NCBI GenBank assembly: GCA_016584495.1 | Contig: WAID01000001.1 | Coordinates: 434,001-498,000, forward strand | Length of the DNA stretch: 64,000 bases | Direction: 5' to 3' | From: Celoporthe dispersa | Lineage: Eukaryota; Ascomycota; Sordariomycetes; Diaporthales; Cryphonectriaceae | Shown here: positions 44,264 to 57,067 of the stretch, in pieces | How the letters are laid out: each line of letters opens with the position of its first letter | How positions within the stretch are numbered: position 1 is the stretch's first letter | Program-made: the position numbers and the translations under genes | The notes under the pieces: model-generated | Databases searched by the model: none | Told to the model about the DNA's origin: nothing | What the model saw: only the letters and a program-made list of their open reading frames with translations

Positions 44264-47200
44264 ATGCCCGGCTTGGTCACGGCAACCGGAGTGCTGGGCT
44301 TCCTCTCCGACGAGGAGCCTGAGCTCAAGGTTTTTGCCCTGCAGACACTCAACGATGACATCGACACCGTTTGGACCGAGGTCGCCGGCGCATTGAGCCA
44401 GATGTACGCCTCCTCTGCCTGCTGCCTGCTACATCTACAGCCCTCCCGTGCCCTTCTGCCTGACTGATCGACTGACGTGCTGACCACCTGCCTTCCGATC
44501 AACAGCGAGGCTCTCTACGAGGAAGAGTCCTTTCCCGAGCGCCAGCTGGCCGCCCTCGTCCTCGCCAAGGTCTACTACCACCTGCAGGCCTACAACGAGA
44601 GCATGACCTTTGCCCTGGCCGCCGGCGACCTGTTCAAGCTCGATGCGCCCGGCGAGTTCGAGGAGACCATCATCTCCAAGTGCATCGACCAGTACATCGC
44701 CATCTCCTCTTCTGCCCACACCCCGTCCAAGCTCTCCAGGAACGACTCTCTTCCCGCCCTCGAGACCACCTTCGGCGCTGCCCTTCCCGACGGGCCCTCC
44801 ATCGTCTCCCCCGACCACCCCTTTCTCCCAGTCGGTCCTGCCCTCCAAGTCCCTGCTCTCGCGCGACTCCATCGACAACACCATCCTCGACCCTACCTTT
44901 CAGCAGGCGGGCAAGGAGGCGAGGTCGAGCTCCATCGCGTCCCTGCCCGACAAGAGCTCGGAGCTGGCCCTCCAGCGCGTCATCGAGCGCCTGTTCGAGG
45001 CCTGTCTCAACGAGGGCCGCTACCGACAGGTTGTGGGCATCGCCGTCGAGGCCAAGAACCTCTCCGTCCTGAGGAGGGTCATCAAGCGCGCCAGCGAGGA
45101 TGAGAAGCGTTCCAAGGGCAAGTCACAGGACGCAGGTCAGGGGGCCTGCCGAGGAGCTCATGGACTACGCCTTGAGCATCTGCATGGACATTGTCCAGGA
45201 GCGCAGCCTGCGCACCGAGATACTGGGCCTCATACTCGAGCTGCTCAACGACATACCAAACCCGGACTACTTCGCTATCGCCAAGTGCGCAGTCTACCTG
45301 GACTCGGACGAGGAGGTCTCCAGGATGCTGCGCCAGCTCGTGGACAGGGACGACTCGACATCCACCGCCAACGCGTACCAGATCGCGTTCGACCTCTATG
45401 ATAACGGCACGCAGGAGTTCCTGGGCAAGGTCGTTGCCGCGCTGCCGTCTGGCGAGCCTGCGAGCAAGACCGAGCCCCAGGTGGAGGGGGAGCCGGCGGC
45501 GGCGGCGGCTGAGAGCGAGCCTCTTCTGAAGGAACAGGAGCAGCCCCAGGAGGAGATAACCGAGAGCCTGGCCAAGGTCTACAAGAACATCCGCTCCATC
45601 CTGGATGGTAGCAAGGGCATCCAGCTCAACCTGGAGTTTCTATACCGGAATAATCACACCGACCTCAGCATATTGAACAAGGTCCGAGACAGCCTGGAGG
45701 CCCGCAACTCCATCTTCCACACCGCCGTCACGTTCTGCAATGCGTTCATGAACGCGGGGACAACGCACGACAAGTTCTTCCGCGACAACCTGGAGTGGCT
45801 CGGCAAGGCTGTCAACTGGTCCAAGTTCACTGCCACCGCTGCACTCGGGGTCATACATCGTGGAAACCTCACGCAGTCTCGGAAGCTCCTCGAGCCTTAC
45901 CTGCCCCGTGGTAGCGGCATCAACAGTGGCTCCATCTACAGCCAGGGAGGAGCTCTCTATGCGTACGGTCTCATCCACGCCAACCACGGCGCTGATGCGC
46001 TGGAGTACCTCCGCCACCAGTTTACAGGTGCTGAGCAGGAAGTCATCCAGCACGGCGGTGCCCTCGGTCTCGGTATTGCCGGGATGGCGACCGGCTCCGA
46101 GCCCATCTTCGAGAACCTCAAAGATGTCCTGTTTGCGGACTCTGCCCTCAACGGCGAGGCCGTCGGTCTGGCCATGGGTCTCATCATGCTGGGCACCGGC
46201 AACGCCAACGCCCTGCAGGTGATGTACACCTACGCCCACGACACGACGCACGAGAAGATTGTTCGCGGTTGTGCGCTCGGCATGGCCCTGATCATGTTTG
46301 GGCGCCAAGAAGGTGCCGACGTCATGATCGAGGGACTCCTCCACGATCCTGACCCTGCCCTCCGTTACGGTGGTATCCTGACCATCGCCATGGCGTACTG
46401 TGGCACCGGCAGCAACAAGGCGATCCGCAAGCTGCTGCATACCGCCGTCAGCGACGTCAACGATGACGTCCGCCGTATTGCTGTCATGTCTCTCGGCTTC
46501 ATCCTGTTCAGGAAGCCTGGCAGCGTGCCTCGGATGGTCGAGCTGCTCTCCGAGTCGTACAACCCCCATGTCCGTTACGGCTCCGCCATGGCTCTTGGTA
46601 TCTCGTGCGCTGGCACCGGGCTGGACGAGGCCATCGACCTCCTCGAGCCGATGATGAAGGACCCGACCGACTTTGTCCGCCAGGGTGCCCTCATCTCGCT
46701 CGCCATGATCCTGGTGCAGCAGAACGAGGTGATGAATCCTCAGGTGGGAGCCATCCGCAAGACGCTGAAGAAGGTAGTCGGCGATCGCCACGAGGATGCC
46801 ATGACCAAGTTCGGCGCAGCTCTCGCCCTGGGCATCATTGATGCTGGTGGCCGCAACTGCACGATCGGCCTGCAGACGCAGACCGGCAACCTCAACATGC
46901 CAGCTATCGTGGGTATGGCTGTCTTCACACAGTACTGGTACTGGTTCCCCTTCACCCACTTCCTGTCCCTGGCTTTCGTCCCCACGTCCGTCATCGGCCT
47001 GGATCATGAGCTGGAGATACCCAGCTTCAAGTTCCACTGTGCGACGAGGCCGAGCCTCTTCGAATACCCCCCAGAACAGGAGGTCAAGGCCGAGGAGGGC
47101 CCGACTCTGGTCACCGCTGCGGTCCTGTCCACCACGGCACAGGCCAAGAGGCGCGCCCAGAAGAAGGAAAAAGGCTGCCAGGCGCGAGAGCATGGACATC

Positions 47201-47983
47201 GACACCCCCACGGCCACCAAGACCCTGGCTTCTTCAGACAAGATGGACATCGACGACGACAAGAACAAGAAGACGGCCGACGAGTCCCAGGAGAAGAAGG
47301 AGGCGTCGGCAACGCCCGACCCCAAGAAGAAGGCCGAGAAGGAGAAGGTCGGCTTCGAGATCGAGAACATGTCACGTGTCCTCCCTGGCCAGCTGAAGCA
47401 CATCAGCTTCCCCGCGGGACGGTACAAGCCGGTTAAGAAGGTGAGCCGCAGCTCTCTGATATTGACGATGAATGCGTATCGGGCCTATCCATACTGACAT
47501 TGAGGTTTTCTACAGCCTACTGGTGGACCGCTCCTGCTTCAGGACACCCAGCCGCAGGAGCCCAAGGCCTTGATCGAGGAGAAGCTGAAGAAGGTCACCA
47601 CGGAGAAGGCACCCCTTGCCCACCAGGCGACCGGTGGTGCTGGCAGTGGCAGCCGGCTGGGTCTTCGCCAGCCAGTCACAGCACCAGAAGTCAGCGATGA
47701 CGGCCTTGCCGATGCCCTTCGCGCAGCCATGCGCGATGGTGCGGGCGGTGGGGTGGCCCTGAACGAGATGCTGCGGCAGTCTGCCCAAGCCCATGGAATT
47801 AATATTTTGTCGGGCGGCGGCGACAGCGGCATCGGCGCGCGGGCCGCGGCCGGTGTGCTGACGGCCATCGATGAGGACGAGGAGGGTGCTGAGGAGGCCC
47901 AAGTTCCGGGCGAATTTGAATACTTCACCGATAATGATGATGAGGAGGAGGAAGAAGAGGAGGAGGAGGAGGAGGAGCTGTAA
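44264..47983 (+). CDS. RPN2: 26S proteasome regulatory subunit Rpn2 (three frame breaks)
   Basis: Exons 44264-44403, 44506-47440 and 47516-47983, about 1180 aa. Introns are gtacgc..acag and gtgagc..acag. It begins MPGLVTATGVLGFLSDEEPE and joins GALSQ to IEALYEEESFPERQLAAL across intron 1. The PC-repeat toroid is clear (GAALALGIIDAGGRN, RYGGILTIAMAYCGTGSNKA, GVIHRGNLTQSRKLL), as is the family block QYWYWFPFTHFLSLAFVPTS. The tail has RRESMDIDTPTATKT, KPTGGPLLL, PQEPKALIEEKLKK and a poly-Glu end. Rpn2 is the largest non-ATPase scaffold of the 19S base and holds Rpn13. Frame breaks at 44808-44812 (C5), 45140-45144 (G5) and 47168-47172 (A5) are each one extra base. Rpn2 is essential in yeast, so these are almost surely sequence errors. 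The glycine-rich stretch before the tail is longer than usual. Confidence 0.93.
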
Positions 47984-49453
47984 AAGCTTGCCTGACAAGC
48001 CCTTGTACAACACTAGAGATGAGGGGATGGGGGTAGGGGGGGTGCGGCACCAACGTCAACATAGATCTCAAGCTGCATCAATAAAGGGACTGTGTTCTCA
48101 TGCTTAAATGATCTACAAGTACATACTCTGCTGATGTTATTCAGATAACGAAGACATATCATGGCTACTGCTGTGTGTAGGTGTGAAATCTCCAACCTCT
48201 CATCTCCTGCACTTGAACAGGAGACAATGAAATATATAAGTATATATGTAAACCCTGGCCGGAACGGCGGCAGGCATGCACTTTTCTGCTTGAATGCAAC
48301 GTATCTATCAGATGCCTAAGCTGGCTCAATACTTAATATTGTGACAATCTACAATGTCCACTGATGATCTTGGGACGGAAAGTCGCAAACAAACGAGGCT
48401 GAAGGTGGAGCGCACTGGCCTTGCTGCATGATTGGACATTTTCTGCGCAGCCTTGTCTAAGCTAGCTCAGCTGTCTGTGTGAAAGGGAAGACATATTTAA
48501 ACTTATGATTGTGTGCTTCAAATGAAGCAATTACTATTAGTCTTAACTATTCTATGCTTAATGTGCCCTTCAGACTTTTTTTTTGCGATGCTTTATTGTT
48601 GTGGGAGATTGGTATGAACTGGTCTGGTACGCAGGAACAAAGAACCTCCTAATGTAGATGGGATTTGCCAGGCTTGAATTCCTCATAGCATCAGGCCAAG
48701 ACACCCTTTGTCCACACAAACAAGCTTCAATTCTAGATGATGCAGTCTTGCTGTCCAAAATCCAAGTCGATCATCAGGCTCTCTCATCCCTCCCTGGTCC
48801 AGGTCTCCTCTGTCACCTTGAGGAGCTGGCGGTCATGGGAAGGGTGGATGGCCTTTGGGAACAATGCATTCACCATCCCATTTGAGTCTGGACTCTGCAT
48901 TTTTATCTTGTCTTTGTATGTAGCTTTTTGGGGAGCCTTTTTATAACGGTGTCCGGATGCGGAGTTCTGAAGTCCAGACCGGCTCAGTTCTGACGCCCGC
49001 TGCCACATCGCAGAAAGAGACGCTCTTTTGTATCATTAGGAAAGTGCATAGTCAGACTGAAGTCTTTGTGAGCAAAAGTCTCCGCCAATCTGGGCGATGC
49101 TTGCTATACCAGCCCCATTGTCTCCCCGCTGGCTGGTCAGCTGCCGGAAATGGACAGCATTTTTACCGCAGCTTTTCGTTTCATGAAAGGGGACTTTGTG
49201 TTCACCAGCTCTTGCTTATGATCGTTTTCGGGTAGATAGTGATTGCCTCTGTAGACAAAATGACTTGTCTTTTAGGCCATAGCACAACTTTTCCCACACC
49301 TGTCCGTTCTGAGTTCTGCTTCCTTCACATGCAGCCTTCAATACCCTTTAGAAGGGAGCAGCAGATCCACTCCCACCCCCCAAAAACCTCAGACTTGCTA
49401 CCACATTTGCCACCATTTCTTGCTACTCGTACCTATTTCTTGTCACATCAAGG
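47984..49453. other. intergenic spacer
   Basis: Between RPN2 and the zinc-finger gene, both on the plus strand. AT-rich from 48100 to 48660; no coding sequence or RNA gene recognised. The right end should hold the promoter of the zinc-finger gene. Confidence 0.55.
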
Positions 49454-52400
49454 ATGGGTGTCTCCTTCAGAGGTGCTGATGCGCCTCGCCAGGCTGGCTC
49501 AGAATCCGGCGCCGGCAAGGACAGCAGCGGCCGCAGCCTCAAACGCCCTCAGTCAAGACTAGATCCTTTCAGACGCCTGAAATCTATAGAACCTGTTGCA
49601 GACCGGCAAAAGTGGGAGCGATCCATGAAACGCTGGAACCTCACCATCACCCCGACCCACCCGGACTTCCAAGCCCAGCTCCAGCGGTTCCGAGACGAGC
49701 TGCGCGGGTCCAGCAGGAGCCCTCACGATGTCTTCGAGGCCAGCTTCTCCCAGTACGAGGTCGACAGGTTTGAGCTGGGCTACGCCGACAAGAAGACCAA
49801 GAGGGCGCTCTACGACATACAAAAGGCCCACGCAGCCGCATTCGCGGCGAGGCTGGCCACGGAGCCCTGGCACAGCGTTGATGCGGATGTCAAGGCTTCT
49901 CTCGAGTTCAAGCTGACCATGATGTACTTTGGTCTCCCTGTCGAGCCGCTGCGGTTCACAGACCTGCTGTCTGGCGGGGGCGGGCTGAACAGCCTGAGCT
50001 TCATGTCGGCCTTTCAGGACGATGGCGACGATCAGCTTGATCAAGAGCTGACGCTCGTTCCTGAGGAGCTGCGCCCGCTCCGCTTTCTAAATTACTACGA
50101 GAGGCGAGGTTATGGACGGGACAACGCCCACAGTGAGTAGTATTGCTGCCCTTTTGCTTTTTTCTTCCACCTCTTAGACGACTGACCTGAGCGGTGGTAG
50201 TGAGCCCTGATAAGACCTATGAGCTATACTATGGCATCCCCATGGTTGTGCCGAGCGACCAGGTGGAGAGCAGGCTGGGCCTCCGCGGTGGCGGCGAGAC
50301 CGACCCGTTGGACGATGAAGATACAGCCATGGCAGACGCTGTCGGCGATGAGACCTCCATCTCGCCCACGGGCTCAGGGTCTGATCCGTGTCGTGTCACT
50401 GACCGTCTCACGCTGCGGGGGGGCAGTGGTGATGCCGACAGCGACGACGACAGGATCTGCCTCTGGAGCCTTTCAGGCCGGACCTTCTTTTCGTACTCGG
50501 ACCCCAAGTCCTTCTTCACAGCCATTGATCGCGCCCTCGGCCTCCGTACACGCAGCAGTGAGGCGTCCTGTGTCGGCATCACCATCTCCCTCGTGTCTCA
50601 TGCCAAGGGCCAGCGCTCGCCGTGCACCCTGCTCGCGAGCGACCAGTGCTACCTGGGCCGCTCCGAGCAGGAGGAGCTCAACTTCTACAAGACGTGGCTC
50701 GAGACCCTCGAGTTCTTTGACGAAAAGCTCGGTGGCGACCAGACGTTCGACATCTGCGTCAGCCAGATCTCCCAGGACGTGCGCTTCTCGGAGGTGCAGG
50801 AAGACCTTAGCTACAGGCCGTCCCTGGAGAAGGAAGAGCAGCTGGTGCAGTTCTCGGTGGCAGGCGAGGAGGACGGCAGCCTCGCTTACCTCCTCATGCC
50901 CAAGGATGTTATAAACGCAAAGACGACGGTGACGGCGTCTCGATACCAAGACATGTTCAGGTCTCTGTGGCGCACCCTTTCCTATCCTGACGCTGAGCAG
51001 GAGGAGAAGTGGTCCATGGGATGCAAGGATATTTTGCCCCCACGATCCTGCCTCCTACAGATCACTCTGCCCGGAGACGACAGCGCCAAGAAGTCTGGGG
51101 AGAACTGGTTCCATTCAGACATGGGTCCCACACCCCAGATCTGGGAATGGCTTGTCGACGCCTACCACAGAGAAGGCCATAGGATGTTCGTGGTGCACAC
51201 CGGTCCGACGGCAGAACATCGAGAGAGCGAGGCGAAGGTCGAGGCGTCGGCCAGTACAGGTCCTCGTGCCTTACCAGACGAGACGCAGACCCAGTTCTAC
51301 TGGGGCCGCCATGACCATGCTGAAGATGTGATCGCCTTCATGGAGCGGGATCCTTCTCCAATTACTGGTCCCTCAAACGCTGCCGAGCGGAAACCTCTCG
51401 AATTCAACAGCCGCCGGCTGCCAGACTGCGGAGAGCGCCTCGACGACTTTGCAAGGGCAAAGCGCTCCGCGAATGGTCCTACAGCCGGCCTCTGTCCATC
51501 AACATGGAAGGCCAGCACCCCTCGATCCCCATCAACGCGCCGCCCCTGGAGCAGATCCTCAAGACAGGCAACGCGGCCGGCCTTCCCGTCGATACCGTGC
51601 CCGTCGTGAGCACATGCGTGATGACCCCCTCGGAACAGCGTCGCCTGCAGGAGGCCTTCTTTGAGATGCGAACTTTTGCCCTGAACCGCGCTCAGCCATG
51701 TCCCTATGAGGGCTGTAGGGATTATTTCGAGGTGGACCAGGAGGGCATGCAGTTCTTCCGACAGCATCTCAAGGACAAACACGTCGGGACCAACTGTCCG
51801 TTCTGCACCGAGACCCTCTTCGCTCACTGGAGCGATCGCCAGAGGAAGGCTCACTTCCTCGAGAACCATGCAGACCTCTTCAGCAGGCGCGGTGACGTCC
51901 TCCAGGACAGCTCTGTGAAGATCAAGAACTACGGCTTCACGCACAAGAGGGAGGAGGCGTGGAGCTTCTGCGCCCGCTGCGGCCGCGACCACACCATCCT
52001 GCTCAACAAGGCCGACCGCGCCCAGCACGACAATATGTGCTACCCCGGCGCGCCGTCCAGCGCAGCCACCGACAGGTTCTGCAACAGGTGCGGCGAGGCG
52101 ATAAAGACTGCGGTCCCGAGCAGTGCCAGCCTTTTCCCCGTAAAGCCAGAGCACAAGTGTACAGTCTCGAGCAATTTCATGGAGGCTGACCAGAGGATCG
52201 TGTACTGTACTGGGTGCGCCTTGCCCACGCACAGTTTCTCCAAGGTCTACGCGCAGAAGCACCTGTTCCACTGCAAAGGCGCCAATGACGAGAGGGCAAA
52301 GTGGTGTCCGTGGTGCGGCATCGATGTTCAGCTGTGCTCGGACCGAGAGCGGTACACACACCTCGACGAGTGCGGCCAGAAGCCTCTGACCGGCGAGAAC

Positions 52401-53502
52401 CCGATCGACACGTCAGGCGGTGATCCCATGGACAGCCCTCTTGATACCGAAGAGCATCGGAGACGTGTTCTCTTCCCCGCGAGAGGAGACAACGACAACA
52501 AGGTCACTGTCCCGAGCGACTGTAGGCTCTGCGGGATGGACCTAACCGATCTCAATGGCAAGGGCCTCTGGAACCACTTCAGGAGCCAGCACAGCACTGA
52601 GACCGTCCGGATGAAGTTCTGTCCGTTCTGTGACATTGACTTTGATGCACGTAAATGGGCCAGCGGGGCCGAGAAGGTGGCGCACCTGGACGATCACCTC
52701 AGCCAGCGCGAGACCCGCATCAAGCTCGACCTCGAGATCTCACGGGCACGAACCTGGCAGTCCGAGGAGATACAGAACAAGTTCAGAGCTCGTGACGAAG
52801 ATGATGAGGCCGCACTGCACGAGCTCGTAGGCGGCCTCAAGACGCGGAATGAGAACAGCCAGAACCGGATCAAGTCCCTGAACCACGCGGTCAATAGCCT
52901 CAGCTTGCAGGTGAAGGCCCTGCAGAGACGGCTGAGGGGAACAGGTCAGGGCGGCGCACCAGGAGCTCAGGACATGGGCCCAACCGGCGTGGGTGAACCG
53001 ACTACACAGGGAGCGGACACCTCAGCCGCACCGACGACGGAACAGTCAACAGCTGGGACATCGTCCAAGGCCGTTGTGAACAGGACCGAAAGCCCGCAGC
53101 CGGAGGAAGAAGAAAAGGAAGAACCCAGCAGTGACAGTCGGTCCAAGGGGAAGCGCCGGCAGTCGCCCACCGGGGGAGATACTAGCCAGGTCAAGAGACC
53201 TAAGCAGACGCCCTCGGCGGCAGGCTCGAGCAGCGCGGCACGCCCTCTCCCCTGCCGCGGTGGAGGACGTGCCCGAGGGGAGCTCATCAGACCAGGGCTC
53301 TCCAGGTGGGGAGTTGGCTCGCAGAAGGCAAGGGAGGGCGCAGTCCGGCAGCCCGAGCCGGCGTGGTGGTACAGGTGGTGGTGGTGGTGGACGTCAAGCG
53401 GCGCAGAGTAGTCCGGTCATGCAGTTGAGGTCGAGAGCCAGGGCTCGAAGGAGCCAGTCGGCTGACGAGAATGATGACGGTGATGTCGACATCGACGTAT
53501 GA
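49454..53502 (+). CDS. large multi-zinc-finger, coiled-coil protein of unknown function (two frame breaks)
   Basis: Two exons: 49454-50132 and 50201-53502, with intron gtgagt..gtag, about 1326 aa. The N-terminal 650 residues are a conserved-looking globular region (KWERSMKRWNLTITPTHPDF, PDKTYELYYGIPMVV, DNDRICLWSL-like beta segments) that I do not recognise. Residues about 690-1110 hold eight Cys/His modules, C2H2 and C2HC, for example CPYEGCRDYFEVDQEGMQFF..H..H, CPFCTETLFAHWSD..H..H, CARCGRDHTILLNKADRAQH..C, CPWCGIDVQLCSDRERYTH..C and CRLCGMDLTDLNGKGLWNHF..H. A coiled coil (NRIKSLNHAVNSLSLQVKAL) and a basic, NLS-like tail (SKGKRRQSPTGG, QVKRPKQTP) follow, ending DDGDVDIDV. A nuclear nucleic-acid or protein-binding role is inferred. 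Frame breaks lie at about 51455-51461 (one missing) and 53249-53252 (one extra). It may be two genes if the first break is real. Confidence 0.75.
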
Positions 53503-55415
53503 AGCAGCCAAGGGAATCCTCGTGGGGGCATCGTTCTGAAACGGACCTCGCCACGGTCGTTCATATGAGTTTCGATGGGTATGGGTGTGGCTGCTTTCTC
53601 AAGGCTGCCTTGGGGGCCGGCGCGGAGTGGCAGTGTGGTTGGCTGTCTTGTCTCTGTCTCCCTGGTTTCCAATGTCTCCTTGGGGGCGTCCTCACCAGAG
53701 GCACCGGTCATTTTGCCCCTCTTGTTGTGAATCAGCTTCTTTAAGGCTGCCAAGCAGTATCAACATTCATTCATGTGATCAACTAAGGACGGGGCCATGG
53801 GGATCCATACACAATCAGACGTTTCTTCTATGGCATGCCGATTATGTTATCCATTAGTCTGTATCATATTTACTTTCTTGCCCGATTCTGCATAACTGCT
53901 TATGCCTTGGTGTGCATGGCCTGGTGGTCAGCAGAGGGGATCGTGCGGCCTGGGAATCATTGCTCCACGAGCCTGGATGACAGGGCGAGCGTTTGAAGAA
54001 GTGCAAGCCTGACAGTGATGGCGGTCATGTCTCTCCTCGACACCCTACGTTGCCAGATACAATGAGGCCATACAGCAAATGGTCACAGTTGAGAGTTCTC
54101 GTTCGTTGATCCAGGCAGGAAGGAGGTGGAAACAGGCGTTGACAGAGGAAGGAGCCTAGCCGGAAATAAAAGTACTCATCCGTGCTTGTACAGTACGAGA
54201 GAAGGCACGAGGGGGCCTCTCCACACATGAGAAAGGCAAGAACGGTTCCTGCGTCGCTGCCAGGTCAAATCGGTGGGGCTCCTCCGCGAATGGGTCCGGA
54301 CTAACCCACTTACGAGCTTAGGCAACTTAGGCTCACGACCCTCTTGCCCCCCACCCCCACTGTTGCACATCCGAGCTCTCACGGAAACATGTCCTCTTTT
54401 ACTGTTTCACACACAGACGCCAACACAGACACGAGGGCAGAAGAAGGCCCGACAGATCTTGTTTATTGCCCGAGATCCACCTTTATAAAAATATCCACCT
54501 CCTCGCTACCAGCAGAGAGGTGTGCCCTGGGGGCACGGGAACACCAAGACGGGCAGGCAGTTAATTAAACCAGTCAACCACTCAACCAGGCTGGCTGGAC
54601 GGGCTGAGTGGGCAGTGCAAGGTGCCGAACACCCAATGAGCTCGACATGAACAAGGCCCTACGACCTCAGCTGCAGCAGGACACAGCCCACCCTCCTCCC
54701 TCAGTCTCTCTCCTCTCTATGTGCTGCAGACGCCGCGGAGGAGGAGGATGTGTGTCTGTCTGTGTGTGTGTGCGTGTGCGGGCGTTTCGACTGGTGCTCC
54801 TGATTCCTCCTCCGCAGCGCAGAAGCAATGCACACCACGAAAAAGGCTACCACTGCAGCACGGCTGGCTACTGCAGATGAGATGCAGGTGTGACGCATCG
54901 GAAATTCGCAGTCTCTTCCCGCCTACCCAGTGGCTGCCTGGGTCGGGCTAGCGCTATGGCATGATACAGGATGCACACAGAATGGCGGTGGGTACCCGGT
55001 CAGAGCTTGACTTCTCCGGGGCGGCAATGCGACTTCATGCAGGGGCCGAAAGTTATACCCCCCCTCCTCAAAGAAGGGAACCAATCCGTCCAATGGCTCG
55101 TCGTTCATGGCCCCTTGTCTTCGCAGAAGTGATCCTTCATCCTGATGCTCCGGGACTCAACTGCTGCGACTAGTCTAGGATCGGATCCCCCCCCCTCCAT
55201 ACCTCTCTGTCTCTCACTTTTTGTTCTTGTCTCTCCATACCTGTGCTCACGTCTTGATTGTTGTCCCTCTGGCAACCATTCATCTGTCTATCGACACCAG
55301 GGACTGAAGCGGACAGCAACAGATATGTGATGAGTGCGCGGCGGCCTGAGAGAGTTCTGGAGCTCAAGAAAGCGGCAATTGGAGATTCTAATGAGGTGTG
55401 GTGGAGCTGGCCAAG
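53503..55415. other. intergenic spacer
   Basis: 3' region of the zinc-finger gene and promoter of the Mid2-like gene. No coding sequence recognised. A TG-rich tract lies near 54752-54780; TATA-like TTTATAAAAATA lies at 54481-54492 without an associated ORF. Confidence 0.5.
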
Positions 55416-57067
55416 ATGCATGGCGCGCTCTACCACAAGGCACGCCTCGCGCTGAGGGAAAACGGGGGAAGGCCTCGCGGGCAAGGAGCCAGAGACGATA
55501 ACCACGGACCAGGGGGCGAGGGCGGCCATAATCACAATCACAATCCTACAACTACGACTACAAGCGCTTCAGAAACGACAACGTCTGCAGAATCCCCCGG
55601 GACTACGGTGGTGGCAGCAACAACAACAACAACAGAAACCTCCTCATCACCAACACCAACAACGACAGCAGCAACATCAAAATCCACAACGAGAACCGAG
55701 ACCTCAACAGAAACCTCGGACACGGCCAAGACGACTTCGGCTGACGCCACAAGCGACAATACCTCGTCCGCCCAGACTGACGCCGATGGAACCTCCTTGA
55801 CGGCCACCACGGGATCGGCAGAGTCAGGACGGTCGACAGGCACGGCAGCCTCGTTGTCACAGACCACCGCGGCGGATCTCACCGGCACAGGTACAGCAAG
55901 CGCAAACACAGCGGCGGCTACGGCTTCAGAGGCAGCGTCCGGTGGCAGTTCCTCGTCCGCGACATCATCTGCATCTGCTTCTCTCTCTTCGAGCACCAGC
56001 GGCGTCACCGAGTCCAGCTCACACTCCAATGCAGGAGTCATCGCTGGCGTCGTGGGTAAGACCACACCCACCTGCCTACGGGCATCACCCCACCTGCTAA
56101 TGCCCGCGTTCTAGTTGCCGTGGCCGTCCTGGCCATCATCGGCTTCCTGCTCTACAGGTTCAGGAGGTCGCCATTCATGCAGCGCGCCCTTGCTCCCTTC
56201 AGGAAGGGCCGTGGAGACAACAGCCATATCGGGCCTTACTACCACATGGAGAAGGACGACGGCACTGCACCTAATATGACAGGCGAGACGCTGGTCGGTA
56301 CTGGCGCTATGCGCGCCGTGGGCCCGGTAGAAGCAGCGACGCCGAGCGCAAATCCAAACAACCTCACCGTCGATACCAACTATCTTCAGGGCCGTTCGGT
56401 CTGGCCCGTCTCACCCATCTCACCTCAGAGCCACGGCGCAGCATCAGACGTGTCTCCCGTCTCACCTGACCCGACGGTGTTTCCCCTTCAACAGCCATCA
56501 CCAATCTCAAATCCCGAGCCAGGGACGGCGATCAGCGTCGCAGGCTCCGAGGCCCGCATCGTCAGCATACCAGCTCGGTCGTCGAGGCTCTCAGGCGGCA
56601 GCGGTGGTGGGGGTAGCGGCGCCGGCCCAGCAGAGTGGCGGCCACCGCCTATGCGAGGGCCTCCCTCTTCTAGAGGGGCGGTGGTGCCTGGTGGTACGAG
56701 GGATCCGGGCTGGCGGAACCCCGCGCGAAGGCCGTCTAGTTCGGCGGCTGGCGACAGAGGAGGACCTTACCGGCGCCCCGCCCAGTGGGCTGACGGGTCA
56801 GAAGACCTCCGGCCGCCCCCTCTGTCGATCAACAAATACCCCGCCATGATGGCTTCGCATGCGCCGGTCGCCGAGCTGAACGGAGGTTATAAGGCATATC
56901 GCCCTATGATGAGCAGTGGGAACGCGGCGGCCGCGCGCAGCCTGACGCAGAACAGAGTGAGCCATGCAAGCACAGCTGCATCTAGCATCGCCGGCAGTGA
57001 CGTGCTCTCCCCAGAGGCGTGGCCTATGCCACCCGGCACGCCGAGGACAAGTCCTGATCGCCACTGA
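55416..57067 (+). CDS. Mid2/Wsc-like single-pass membrane protein with Ser/Thr-rich ectodomain
   Basis: Two exons: 55416-56055 and 56115-57067, intron 59 bp (gtaaga..ctag), about 530 aa. The first 20 residues (MHGALYHKARLALRENGG) are not a signal peptide. Then come about 170 residues dominated by Thr, Ser and Ala (TTTTTSASETTTSAESPG and similar), as in heavily O-mannosylated cell-wall sensors. One transmembrane segment, AVAVLAIIGFLLYRFRR, ends in basic residues. The cytosolic tail of about 300 aa is Pro/Ser-rich with SPISPQSHG and GPYYHMEKDD. The domain order fits Mid2/SKG6-like fungal proteins involved in wall stress sensing; this is inferred. An in-frame TGA at 55392 excludes a longer first exon, so a signal peptide on an unseen upstream exon is possible. 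Confidence 0.7.

Noticed and set aside
45640..47427. Minus-strand ORF of 595 codons
   Set aside because: Antisense to RPN2, whose PC repeats are unmistakable; the ORF is a codon-bias shadow.
55538..56071. Minus-strand Val/Ala-rich ORF of 177 codons
   Set aside because: Antisense to the Thr/Ser-rich coding repeat of the Mid2-like gene.
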